From contig UQMJ01000012.1 of NCBI GenBank assembly GCA_900542035.1, forward strand, positions 1 to 64,000: DNA of 64,000 nucleotides. Reading direction: 5' to 3'. Under the pieces are notes generated by a model. It did no database searches. It was not told the DNA's origin and saw only the letters and a list, made by a program, of their open reading frames with translations. Both the position numbers and the translations under genes were made by a program. The stretch comes from an uncultured Clostridium sp. Lineage in GTDB: Bacteria > Bacillota > Clostridia > Lachnospirales > Lachnospiraceae. Shown in pieces: positions 25,445-34,012 of this stretch (the first letter of the stretch is position 1; each line of letters opens with the position of its first letter).

Positions 25445-26755
25445 TTATATAAATCGATACCCATTATCTGCGATATAGATTTCATCTCCTGCTTCTAACG
25501 GCACCTTTTCATTATTTTGCAACATTTCTCCTCTGACACGGGTTCCATTGGTAGAATTCAAATCTGTAATTGCATATCCGTTTTCTGTTTCTTCTATTTT
25601 TATGTGCAGCCGACTGACGGTATCTTTATTTAAAATAAAATCTGCAATCCCGCTCTGCTTTCCAATAATAAAAGGAAAATATGCCAGTGGAATATCTTCG
25701 GTCCATTTGTCCAGACTGAGAAGATAATGTACTGCCTTCTGCCTGGTATCCTGAACAGTCAGAATACGCGTTTCCATTACTTCATCTGCCATTTCCAACT
25801 CTGGCTTACCAAACGGTTCTTCTAAACTGCTTTCTTCTGAAAACGTCACTGCCCATGGACTGTCCTTTTTTAGAGATTCTTCTGTTTTCTCCTCTATATT
25901 TCTTTTTTCTTCCACAGAAACTGAATTTTTACGCCGAATAATCCACATACTTATCCCTGCAAGTCCCCATATTCCATACCAGACGGCCGGTAAAACCGGA
26001 TATTCTTTAAAAAATTGTGTTCCTTTTATCAACCATATGATTCCAGGTGCTGATAAAACGAATGCTGCTGGAAAAATGTACTTTTTCCAATCTGCCTCTT
26101 TCGGAGCAGACTGGACGGTATCTTCTTGTAATTCCTCTTTCCGCAGTTTTACCTCTTCTTTCAACCGCTCGTTAGTTTCCTGCGTTTTTTGTTTTATCTC
26201 CCTAAAGCTTTCATCTGATTCCCGCGGCAGCCATTTCAACAAATCGTCCATACCATAAAACTCCTTCTGGCTTTCCTGATAGAGGCGGTATGCCAGAACT
26301 ACTGTGTCTTTTTCCTTATGATCAACCTTTTTTAAGAGATATTGCAGCAATTGTTCCATCATCTTGGAAAAATCGGCATTCCGGTCTGGAACAAAACATA
26401 AAAATACCTGAAAGTCCTCCGGAGTAATATAGATGTATTCCGGTTCCAATAAAATACGGCTTTCCTGAAGCAGGTAACTCTCCAGTCTCTCCAGAATCTC
26501 TGCAATGGACACCATCAGTTTCGCAATTTCCGTCCTGCGAATAGCCCTTCCCTCCAGCATCCGGCTTAACGGCTGTTTTGAAGTAATCTCGTAATAATAT
26601 TGAATGCCCTCTTCTGTCTGCTGGAACCGGAATTTCAGCAACCCCTCAATCGTATTTGCCATCAGCATCCGGCATTCATAATTTTCACTTTCACTGTTTT
26701 CTGGTCTTATAATTAAATAATTATGACGCATCTGCCTTTCATAATGTATTTCCAT
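25445..26755 (-). CDS. DUF6382-like/FHA domain protein of the Tad locus
   Basis: A 436-aa protein: N-terminal domain (about 1-175) that looks like DUF6382 of Tad-linked proteins, two membrane helices (about 228-245 and 253-270), an acidic linker, and a C-terminal FHA domain (about 345-436) with the usual GKQSG, SRLHIKI and LNSTNGT motifs for phosphothreonine binding. In Clostridia such proteins sit at the end of Tad operons and may link pilus assembly to Ser/Thr phosphorylation. Its start overlaps the preceding pseudopilin gene by 17 bp, and GGAGGAAAGG precedes the ATG. DUF assignment is by resemblance only; the FHA call is firm. Confidence 0.8.
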   Translation of the reverse strand: MEIHYERQMRHNYLIIRPENSESENYECRMLMANTIEGLLKFRFQQTEEGIQYYYEITSKQPLSRMLEGRAIRRTEIAKLMVSIAEILERLESYLLQESRILLEPEYIYITPEDFQVFLCFVPDRNADFSKMMEQLLQYLLKKVDHKEKDTVVLAYRLYQESQKEFYGMDDLLKWLPRESDESFREIKQKTQETNERLKEEVKLRKEELQEDTVQSAPKEADWKKYIFPAAFVLSAPGIIWLIKGTQFFKEYPVLPAVWYGIWGLAGISMWIIRRKNSVSVEEKRNIEEKTEESLKKDSPWAVTFSEESSLEEPFGKPELEMADEVMETRILTVQDTRQKAVHYLLSLDKWTEDIPLAYFPFIIGKQSGIADFILNKDTVSRLHIKIEETENGYAITDLNSTNGTRVRGEMLQNNEKVPLEAGDEIYIADNGYRFI

Positions 26756-27104
26756 TCCTTTCCTCCAATTTTCTGGCCGCTTCTACTTTTCTTAAAAACC
26801 CTTCCGGCTGAAAAATTTTCACTTCAATCTCTGCACGCCACCTTCCGTCAAACCGTTTTGCCTCTGCTCTTCCTTTCATATAGTCTGCTCCTTCCATAAG
26901 CTGAATATTAAAATCTCTAAAAATGTCTGCTTTCTGTTTTCTTTCCTCTGGCTGCAAATGACGCATTTCTTCTAACGTTTTATGTAAAACCATTTTTCCA
27001 GTTACTTCATCACAAGTCTGATACATATGCAGAATCATTCCTGCCATCATAAAACAGCAAATGCTCATAATAACTGCTGCTTCTATCGTATAACTGCCTT
27101 TCAA
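26739..27104 (-). CDS. TadE-like pseudopilin
   Basis: A 121-aa protein with a prepilin-type leader: the sequence KG|SYTIEAAVIMS fits the G|xxxxE rule for class III signal peptides, followed by one hydrophobic helix (to about residue 28) and a short polar domain. TadE/TadF pseudopilins are cut by the Tad prepilin peptidase and help to start or shape the Flp pilus. Start is TTG at 27104 after GGGGGAGAG; that ribosome binding site overlaps the stop of the upstream peptidase gene, so the two are coupled. Confidence 0.75.
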   Translation of the reverse strand: MKGSYTIEAAVIMSICCFMMAGMILHMYQTCDEVTGKMVLHKTLEEMRHLQPEERKQKADIFRDFNIQLMEGADYMKGRAEAKRFDGRWRAEIEVKIFQPEGFLRKVEAARKLEERNGNTL

Positions 27105-27116
27105 TTTTCTCTCCCC

Positions 27117-27596
27117 CTAAATCATGTTCAGCCACATTCCTATGGGCAGCACAAATATCAAAAACGGCAATTCCAGTTTTCTCCCCTCCTGCCATCCAAT
27201 CTTTTTAATAAACAAATAGCTGATTCCCCAGATACTGCACAGCAGCAGACTTCCCAGAAACAATACTAGATTTTTCCAAAATCCAAAGTAAATTCCTGTA
27301 ATTAAAAACAACATCCCATCTCCTGACCCTATGCTGCCCTCTGCAGCTCTTGACAGCAGCAAAAGCACAAGTCCTATCATTGCCCCTGAAGCAGCTTCCC
27401 CAAAAGATACTTCTGCATTATTTCCATGAAAAAATACTATCCAGGATTCACTCCCCAGCCATATATCCATATGCAAAATTACTGCCATTCTCCAGAAAAA
27501 TGCTTCTAATCCTCCAGCCAGGTAAACCCACCTGGGAATTTCTCTATATTTCCAGTCGTAAATCGCCGCTGCCGCTAAAAATAATAAAATTGCCAT
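27117..27596 (-). CDS. Prepilin peptidase, A24 family (second copy in the locus)
   Basis: A 159-aa membrane protein with about five hydrophobic helices. The two aspartates of A24 aspartyl peptidases are visible: YDWKYREIPRW (about residues 13-23) and GSGDGMLF (about 88-95). It would cleave the G|xxxxE leaders of pilin or pseudopilins. It lies between two pseudopilin genes, and a second A24 peptidase (35029-35565) begins the same operon. AAAGGAG precedes the ATG. Similar in length to TadV/CpaA. Confidence 0.85.
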   Translation of the reverse strand: MAILLFLAAAAIYDWKYREIPRWVYLAGGLEAFFWRMAVILHMDIWLGSESWIVFFHGNNAEVSFGEAASGAMIGLVLLLLSRAAEGSIGSGDGMLFLITGIYFGFWKNLVLFLGSLLLCSIWGISYLFIKKIGWQEGRKLELPFLIFVLPIGMWLNMI

Positions 27597-27605
27597 ACTT
27601 CTCCT

Positions 27606-28541
27606 TTACCAGCAATATGAACATTTTCCTAAATGTTCTGCTTCTTCAATCGGAACTTCCTGAATATATGCATTTGTAGCTGGACAATTCCATCTGGAGT
27701 GATAACTTTCTCCCTCTGGCATTACATATATGCTGCTGTTCTGCCCTGCAAATTTTCCGCAGATCTTACACGGCCGGTACTTTCTTCCGGAATGATTTCG
27801 TTTTGTTTTTAGCTCTTCATAAGTAATCTGTTCTATTTTATTTGAAAGATAATGACATTTTGGCGTTTTATGGTATCTGGTACTATCTTTTCCAATAAAA
27901 ACCATATCCTGCTGTGGCTTTGTTCCATCCGTTTCATTACCCCCGTTTGACAAATCTCCTAAAGGTCCATTCCTTCCTATCCAGGCCCGTCGGATACTGA
28001 CCGACTTCATAGGCAGGGCTTTCAGACCAAAAATAGAAAACGGCAGCCTCATTTTATAATTCATAACCAGTTGAACCGTCTCTCCATCCCGCATAATCTG
28101 AGAATCCTCAAATGTTGCCTGTTCGATACCTTTTTTATTCATTCCATCTAAAATACTGAGTTTTCCCCATGCAGTTCCTTGATAAATTCCCAGCGTTTCT
28201 TCATCTGTTAAATACGCATACTGACTGAGCTGTTCCCCTGTCCGTTCCAGTTGCGCCTGTATTTGTCTCTGCCTGTCCATCATTACCATTGGCATCATCA
28301 TGCAGATACAGGCAAATAAAAACAGCGATAAGCCAAGCGCAGCTTCAACCGACATACTTCCTTTTTCCCACTGTTGGACGGAGGAAAATAAACACACCCT
28401 TTTTCTACGGAAACGATTATGTCTTATAAGCGGGGCTCGTACTTGGAGAGTTGCGTTATTTTCGCCCGATTTCGCGATAGAAAAGAGAAGCGCTATATAT
28501 GATTGAATGAAACTATATAATAATACCGTGAAAAAGGGCAT
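27606..28541 (-). CDS. Cysteine-rich TadE-like pseudopilin
   Basis: A 311-aa protein. A prepilin cleavage motif EKG|SMSVEAALG at about residues 60-69 precedes a membrane helix (to about 89). Two copies of a small His/Cys motif follow in the C-terminal part: YHKTPKC...CKIC (about 216-255) and YHSRWNC...CSYC (about 278-311), like the metal-binding motif seen at the ends of many secreted Clostridial proteins. GGAGGAG stands 7 nt before the ATG at 28541, so translation should start there although this puts 61 residues, including another hydrophobic stretch, before the cleavage site; normal leaders are far shorter. Internal GTG or ATG starts have poorer ribosome binding sites. Tad operon member between the DUF5702 gene and a peptidase. 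Confidence 0.7.
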   Translation of the reverse strand: MPFFTVLLYSFIQSYIALLFSIAKSGENNATLQVRAPLIRHNRFRRKRVCLFSSVQQWEKGSMSVEAALGLSLFLFACICMMMPMVMMDRQRQIQAQLERTGEQLSQYAYLTDEETLGIYQGTAWGKLSILDGMNKKGIEQATFEDSQIMRDGETVQLVMNYKMRLPFSIFGLKALPMKSVSIRRAWIGRNGPLGDLSNGGNETDGTKPQQDMVFIGKDSTRYHKTPKCHYLSNKIEQITYEELKTKRNHSGRKYRPCKICGKFAGQNSSIYVMPEGESYHSRWNCPATNAYIQEVPIEEAEHLGKCSYCW

Positions 28542-28569
28542 GCTTATTCTCCTCCGTTATTTTTATCGT

Positions 28570-30513
28570 CTAATATCTCTTTCTTACTAAAATTCTCCTC
28601 TTATAACCTCCTGTCTCACTCTCCATGAAGTTTTTCAACAATCCCAGTGACAAAAATATATGTTTTCCACAAACCTCTGCTTCTATTTCCACCTCACCGG
28701 CACAACGGCTCATTAAAAATCCGTTTTCTCTTCTGGCAACATTTATCTGCATCATATCCATCATCCGGTAAATCATAGTAGATTCCGGCATTACCATACA
28801 GAATAATTTTAAATAGCCAGTATAATCCAGCCCCTCTCCTCCTTGCCTTTGCGGTACGGATCCGGTTTTTCCCAATTCCAGTAATTCTTCTAAACTCATT
28901 TTCCACGAATTTTCGTCTTTCCAAATTGGAACTTTTCCTCCTGAAAGAAGCTGCTTTATATCTGCCAGCGACTCTCCTAATGCCCAGATTCCCATAATAA
29001 AAAAAGCTGTAATTCCAATTAAAGGGGCAAACCCAGAAACTCCTACGATTGCAGATGCCAATGCTTCTGCTTCCTGACGTTTTTTTGAGTCTGTCAGAAT
29101 ATGAATTAAATTCAGACCTTCCCTTACCGCTAAAAGACCTGCTACTGAAGACGACAGATTGGAACCGTCTATCGGACTTCCATATAAAATATATTCCATC
29201 TCATACTGAAATTCCTTTTTATCTAAGGAACAAAAATTTGTAAAAAACTGGCCTGTATATTCCGCTGTCAAAGCCCTGTCTGCAAGACTATTAATCCCTT
29301 CTGGTCCTCCTAAGTCAAGACCTTCTGAATCAGCGTCTCCCGAAATTTCGCTGCCTTTTGATGGAAGATTTTCCGTTTCTATGATTCCTTCTGAGACCGC
29401 ACTTCCTTTTGGAAGAACTAACTGTAAAATCCCCGACTCTGCTGCTCTTCGGATCTGATTTAATAACCCTTCTGCTTCCTTGTTTTTACCTCCTGCTGTA
29501 TAAGAAACCTGCAGAATCTGGTATTGGTTAAAATGATTCTTAACTGGAGCCCATAATTCTTCTTCATCTAAAAAATCCCCTTCTTCTTCCGGCTCCCAGC
29601 TGTCTATATACTCCATTACCTCTTCTGCTTCTTCCATGACCTGAGATACCAGCTCCTGCTGCTCTTCTGCAAACTCCGGCAGTCTTTCCACCTCGTGTCT
29701 TCTTTCTCCACTCTGCGATACATAAGACTCATATCGGGACAGTTCATCCAGCAATACCTGCTGGACATCATCTCCCATATCCTGTCGCTTTTCCTCATAT
29801 TCTGCCTGTACCTCCCGCATTTGTTCCATCAGTTTGTCTGCCTGTTTTCCGTATTTTTTTACCAAATCCGGTATTCTCTTTAACTCGTCATTTAAACGCT
29901 CCGACGCCTTTAAAAATCCGCTTCCATCCCCTTCCTTCAGAGCTTGCTGCGCTTCCTGGTATCTATTCTTCTGTTTTTCCAGGCAGTCTCTTATCTGTTC
30001 TAAAATCTGTTCCAGTTTCCATGCATTTTTCGTCTGCGTCTCCATTTTTTTAGACACTGCATGAACCTGTTTTGCCTCTTTGACCGTTTTGCTTATTGTC
30101 TCAGCTTCATCTGATCCTACGTCTAAAGTCCAGACCCCGTATTTCATAAAGTCCAGAATCTGCTGCTCCAGATGCCTTCCGCCGTTTTCTGTAAGATGAA
30201 CCAGGTCTCCTGCCTCTGAAGACTCCAATTTTGCAGCATACCAGTCCGGTGTTTCCAGATACTTCTGAAAGTACGTTTGAAACTCTTCCTCTATCGCCTG
30301 TTTTCCTATATATTCCACCCCAAATACCCGATACTCCTCCCACAAGGGCAAATGATACTGGCTCATTACCGAGTCCAGCGCCGAATAAGCGGCCATTTCA
30401 AGGTAACACCTTTCTCCAGCAATTCTGGCAGATTCCAGAAGGCTGCAGATTAGTCCGAATACGCACAGCAAAATCAGACTTAGAAATACGGTAATCTGTC
30501 CTTTAAACTTCAT
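28570..30513 (-). CDS. DUF5702-like Tad pilus-associated protein
   Basis: A 647-aa protein with an N-terminal KGQITVFLSLILL segment and helix (about residues 3-25) typical of TadG/DUF5702 proteins of Clostridial Tad loci, then a long, partly coiled-coil external domain (about 130-330), a Gly/Ser-rich region, and a hydrophobic segment (about 500-520). It is probably exported and attached through the N-terminal helix. The start is ATG 30513, 8 nt after AGAGGTG; a TTG at 30519 overlaps the flp stop but is too close to the ribosome binding site. Function in pilus assembly is inferred from position and the N-terminal signature. Confidence 0.75.
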   Translation of the reverse strand: MKFKGQITVFLSLILLCVFGLICSLLESARIAGERCYLEMAAYSALDSVMSQYHLPLWEEYRVFGVEYIGKQAIEEEFQTYFQKYLETPDWYAAKLESSEAGDLVHLTENGGRHLEQQILDFMKYGVWTLDVGSDEAETISKTVKEAKQVHAVSKKMETQTKNAWKLEQILEQIRDCLEKQKNRYQEAQQALKEGDGSGFLKASERLNDELKRIPDLVKKYGKQADKLMEQMREVQAEYEEKRQDMGDDVQQVLLDELSRYESYVSQSGERRHEVERLPEFAEEQQELVSQVMEEAEEVMEYIDSWEPEEEGDFLDEEELWAPVKNHFNQYQILQVSYTAGGKNKEAEGLLNQIRRAAESGILQLVLPKGSAVSEGIIETENLPSKGSEISGDADSEGLDLGGPEGINSLADRALTAEYTGQFFTNFCSLDKKEFQYEMEYILYGSPIDGSNLSSSVAGLLAVREGLNLIHILTDSKKRQEAEALASAIVGVSGFAPLIGITAFFIMGIWALGESLADIKQLLSGGKVPIWKDENSWKMSLEELLELGKTGSVPQRQGGEGLDYTGYLKLFCMVMPESTMIYRMMDMMQINVARRENGFLMSRCAGEVEIEAEVCGKHIFLSLGLLKNFMESETGGYKRRILVRKRY

Positions 30514-30515
30514 CG

Positions 30516-30695
30516 TCAATACACCTCTTTTGACTGGCTGTTAATTTCTTTAAAAACATTGTTTAAAAGAGTAGTAATCTGTTTCTTAAAAATAATAACC
30601 AGACCAATCAGAACCACCAAAATCAACACAACTTCGATAACTCCAATTCCGTCTTCTTCTGTCAGCCAAGCCTGCAATTCTTCTTTTGCCTTCAT
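30516..30695 (-). CDS. Flp1-like type IVb pilin
   Basis: A 59-aa small pilin: a charged N-terminal stretch, EEDGIGVIEVVLILVVLIGL with the G|xxxxE-like processing site and hydrophobic helix, and a short C-terminal tail. It matches the Flp1-like pilins of Clostridia that form the pilus fibre. The ATG at 30695 is preceded by AGGAGGTG; an upstream in-frame ATG lacks one. It lies between the TadC-like and DUF5702 genes. The strong ribosome binding site agrees with high demand for the major subunit. Confidence 0.85.
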   Translation of the reverse strand: MKAKEELQAWLTEEDGIGVIEVVLILVVLIGLVIIFKKQITTLLNNVFKEINSQSKEVY

Positions 30696-30721
30696 ACCTT
30701 TCACCTCCTCCTGCTTCTTTA

Positions 30722-31948
30722 TCAATAAAAGCTTAAAAATGCCGGCACCGCTACGATTACCATGACTATTCCCAACATCATAAACAGTGGCAGCAATAGC
30801 TTTGTCGCCGCTTCCTCTCCCTGCCGTTTTGCCAGATTTCTTCTTTCTTCATAAGCAGACGCAACTTCTTCGTCCAATAAACTGCGCAAATTTTTCAATC
30901 CGGTCTTTCGGCTTTGTTCCAGAAGACTAGCAAGCTTCATATATGGTCTCAGTCCGCATCTGCGTCCAAACCGCCTGTAGGCTTCTGGCTCTGATACGCC
31001 GCTTTGTAAATCTTTACACACATTTGCTGCCTCCTCATAAGCAGGACTGACTATTTTCTCCTGTTTGGACAAACGCCTTTCATAGTCTTTTGCTATTCGC
31101 TCCCAGGCAGTCCGAACAGTCATTCCGGCTCCCAGATAGATCTGAAGTTTCGAAACAAGCTCTGAATACTCCAAAGCAAGCTGTTCTTTTCTTTTTTTCT
31201 CCTTCTCCTTTTGACGGATTTTATCCTCAAATCCATATAAAACAGACATTACTGCTCCAATTGCTAAAATCAGGAAACTGCTGTAATCCCGTTCCATCCG
31301 GTACGAAAGCGTTTTTCCGTCGAAGTATTCCGGAAGTTTCATCCATTCACTTTCTTCTGTGATATGGTCAAGCTCATCAATGGCGCTCAAAAGTTCTTTC
31401 TGTTTCTTATCTGTGTCTGACAAAAGCGGCGGAAAAACTGTCACTGGAAGCCGAAACTGGCTGCTTCCTCTGTCATCAGAAACTGTCAGAATCAGTGTCG
31501 TCTGTTTTCCTTCCGGAGGAAGCGATTCATTATAAACGGTTCCGAAACTATCAATTAGCTCTGTATCACCAGACTCCCAATCCAACTCCAGACCTGTCGC
31601 GTTATCATAGGCAATCAGATTTAGATTCGTTCTGACTTCATGAAGCGAAGTGTTTTTCTGCAAAACTTCCTCCGGCAGATTTTCTGCCCACTGCTCCCGT
31701 ATCTCCCGCGCTTCCTGTTCCTGGCGTTTCCGGCTGTTAACAGTAACTGTTATGGGAATCTCCGCTTCTTCAAGTCCGGATACCCATAATTCATATTCCG
31801 TTTCCTCTTCCCCATAATCTCCCCTATGGATTGCCCCATCTTTCAGTGTCTGCTGCTCATCTGACAGCCACACTGTCAGAAATACTGCGGCTGATGCCAA
31901 AAGACATATACACTGGCGTTTTCGAATCTCTTTCTTTCCTGCTTCCAA
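30722..31948 (-). CDS. TadC-like type II secretion F protein with extra external domain
   Basis: A 408-aa membrane protein. The C-terminal half (about 210-408) is a T2SS-F platform domain with the usual QIYLGAGMTVRTAWERI, cytoplasmic helices and two terminal membrane helices (LLLPLFMMLGIVMVIV). The N-terminal half is unusual: a membrane helix (about 10-27) and then about 170 residues that look extracytoplasmic, beta-rich, resembling an immunoglobulin-like fold (ITVTVNSRKR, TTLILTVSDDRG). Start TTG 31948 after GAGAGGAAG. It forms the inner-membrane platform together with the TadB-like protein. Confidence 0.75.
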   Translation of the reverse strand: MEAGKKEIRKRQCICLLASAAVFLTVWLSDEQQTLKDGAIHRGDYGEEETEYELWVSGLEEAEIPITVTVNSRKRQEQEAREIREQWAENLPEEVLQKNTSLHEVRTNLNLIAYDNATGLELDWESGDTELIDSFGTVYNESLPPEGKQTTLILTVSDDRGSSQFRLPVTVFPPLLSDTDKKQKELLSAIDELDHITEESEWMKLPEYFDGKTLSYRMERDYSSFLILAIGAVMSVLYGFEDKIRQKEKEKKRKEQLALEYSELVSKLQIYLGAGMTVRTAWERIAKDYERRLSKQEKIVSPAYEEAANVCKDLQSGVSEPEAYRRFGRRCGLRPYMKLASLLEQSRKTGLKNLRSLLDEEVASAYEERRNLAKRQGEEAATKLLLPLFMMLGIVMVIVAVPAFLSFY

Positions 31949-31983
31949 TACATCTTCCTCTCCCCTACTGCCCTGTTTTGTTT

Positions 31984-32784
31984 TTAGGATACTTTAATAT
32001 CTAGAATGCGGCCTGCAATCCAGATGGCCAATCCATAGACTACCAGACATCCCGTCATCAGAATCCGTCCAATTCCCGTTGTGTACATCAAGTCAAAAAA
32101 TCCAGGAGACGTAATATCTATATAAAGGATGATAAAAAATGGAAGCAGATTCATTATTTTCTGTTCAAACTGTCTGGATGCTGTCATTGTCCGTATTTCC
32201 TCATGCAGCTGTATCTTATCCCGAATAGAATCCGCTGTTTTATTCATAATCGCCACTAATTCTCCGCCGCTGCGTTTTGCCACTGCAAATACCTGTACAA
32301 AACTCTGTATTTCCTCAATTCCGCTTCGTTTGGAAAAATCTTCGAAGACTTCTTCCGCCGTACTGTTTAGTCCAATCTGCCTGACCATCCAGGTAAATTC
32401 CTTAACTAGCATTCCCTGGTTTCCGTAAAGCATGGTTAATTCATTTACGCTGGCTTTTAACGCATTTTCTATCGAATATCCGGCACTTAAGGATGCCGAT
32501 AAAATTAAAACCCCTTCTTTGAACTGGCTTTTTAACTGTTCTTTTCTCCGCTGGCAGAGCTGTTTTTTATGTACAAGCGGATACATCAGTCCTAGCGGCA
32601 GTAATACGAAAAATATCCGATAGCTGCGATAAAATGTATAAGCCACCGCTCCGCAGGCTCCGGTTCCCGCTGCTGCCCAAAGTGCCCATTCTTTTACCGT
32701 CAGGTAATACTCTTCATAATTGATAGCCTGCTGCTTCCAGTTTTTCCTTATTTTGAAGTTCCCCCACTTTTTCCAAATTTCCAT
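31984..32784 (-). CDS. TadB-like type II secretion F protein
   Basis: A T2SS-F domain protein (266 aa from the chosen start) with an N-terminal pair of membrane helices, the SLSAGYSIENALKASVNEL motif, the AVAKRSGGELVAIMNKTADSI motif and C-terminal helices. It acts as inner-membrane platform of the Tad pilus. The start is uncertain: the open frame begins at 32913, but that part overlaps cpaF in another frame and looks like its shadow, so ATG 32784 was taken. No strong ribosome binding site is seen, and coupling to the end of cpaF (stop at 32714) is likely. Confidence 0.78.
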   Translation of the reverse strand: MEIWKKWGNFKIRKNWKQQAINYEEYYLTVKEWALWAAAGTGACGAVAYTFYRSYRIFFVLLPLGLMYPLVHKKQLCQRRKEQLKSQFKEGVLILSASLSAGYSIENALKASVNELTMLYGNQGMLVKEFTWMVRQIGLNSTAEEVFEDFSKRSGIEEIQSFVQVFAVAKRSGGELVAIMNKTADSIRDKIQLHEEIRTMTASRQFEQKIMNLLPFFIILYIDITSPGFFDLMYTTGIGRILMTGCLVVYGLAIWIAGRILDIKVS

Positions 32785-34012
32785 TGACCAAACTGATTTC
32801 CGTACCGCCTTTGCGCAAACTTTGCTTTCTTTTTTCCTGCCCCTTTTCTTCCTTGAACTGATAAAGGGGATTAAGCTTGATTTCCCCATTTTCCATTCCC
32901 CCGATTTCTGCAATCATCAAAACCCGCCTGCTTTTATCCCGAAGTCTTCCTAAATGAATCAAAATATCGACAGCCGCACTGATTTGACTCCTGACTGCTT
33001 CCAATGGAATATCTGCGGCCATCAGCACCATCGTTTCCAGACGGGACAGCATATCTTTCGGACTATTTCCATGTCCCGTAGACATACTTCCATCATGGCC
33101 TGTATTCATCGCCTGAAGCATTTCCAAGGCTTCCGCTCCCCTTACCTCTCCAACAATAATCCGGCTTGGATTCATTCTGAGAGCCGCTCTGATGAGATCC
33201 CGAATGGTAATTGCGCCTTCCCCCTCGCCGTTGGCATTACGAGTTTCCAGCCGGACCAGATTCGGGATATGCTGAATCTGCAGTTCTGCTGAATCTTCAA
33301 TTGTTACAAGGCGTTCATCTGACGGAATGAATGCTGACAGTGCATTTAAAAATGTGCTTTTTCCAGAATTGGTTCCGCCGCATATAAAAATATTGTAGCC
33401 AGATGCAACCAGTTTTCCTAGAAATCCTGCCGCTTCCTGAGTAATCGAGCCAAATTTGACTAATTTTGATACTGTAATCGGCTCTGGAAACTTACGGATT
33501 GTTACTGCCGGCCCATCTAACGCAACAGGCGGCAATACAATATGGACACGGGAACCGTCTTCCAAGCGTGCGTCTGCAATGGGGCTGGACGCATTTACCA
33601 TCCTGTTGACTCTGCTGACAATCTGCTGAATCATATCTTCCAGCTGTTCTTCCGTTTCAAACTGTTTCTTCCATTTTTGCATTCTTCCGTTTTTTTCAAT
33701 AAAAATCTGTTCCGTTCCATTTACCATTATTTCTGTTACTGTTGGATCGTCTACCAGCTCCTGCAGAATATCCAGCCGCCGGAATGAATCAAACAGTCTC
33801 TGTCCAAGCCGCTCCTTTGCAGCAAGAGGCAGGTAATGTTGCGATCCATACTGAAAAATCTCTTCATTTATCAGTTCTTTCAGCTCTGTATCCGTCAGAT
33901 AAGGCTGATTCTGAAGAAACTCCACCAGCTTCATCCGCAAAGATTTCGCTGCTTCTTCTGCCGGATCCGGCTTTTCTTCCCGCTTCTTTCCCCTGTTTAT
34001 GCCTGCCCCCAT
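32714..34012 (-). CDS. CpaF/TadA secretion ATPase
   Basis: A 432-aa hexameric ATPase of the type II/IV secretion family that powers Flp pilus assembly. Walker A GGTNSGKST has its Lys near residue 218; TIEDSAELQIQHIPNLV, GEVRGAEALEMLQAMNTGHDG (Walker B region and His box) and the N-terminal VDDPTVTEIMVNG domain are all standard. The ATG at 34012 follows GGGGGAAA at 7 nt and overlaps the end of the TadZ-like gene by 16 bp; an upstream start at 34063 has no ribosome binding site. Confidence 0.92.
   Translation of the reverse strand: MGAGINRGKKREEKPDPAEEAAKSLRMKLVEFLQNQPYLTDTELKELINEEIFQYGSQHYLPLAAKERLGQRLFDSFRRLDILQELVDDPTVTEIMVNGTEQIFIEKNGRMQKWKKQFETEEQLEDMIQQIVSRVNRMVNASSPIADARLEDGSRVHIVLPPVALDGPAVTIRKFPEPITVSKLVKFGSITQEAAGFLGKLVASGYNIFICGGTNSGKSTFLNALSAFIPSDERLVTIEDSAELQIQHIPNLVRLETRNANGEGEGAITIRDLIRAALRMNPSRIIVGEVRGAEALEMLQAMNTGHDGSMSTGHGNSPKDMLSRLETMVLMAADIPLEAVRSQISAAVDILIHLGRLRDKSRRVLMIAEIGGMENGEIKLNPLYQFKEEKGQEKRKQSLRKGGTEISLVNGNLEKVGELQNKEKLEAAGYQL

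Noticed and set aside
32785..32913. N-terminal extension of the TadB-like protein
   Set aside because: It lies in the coding end of cpaF in another frame and has the basic, low-complexity look of a shadow frame.
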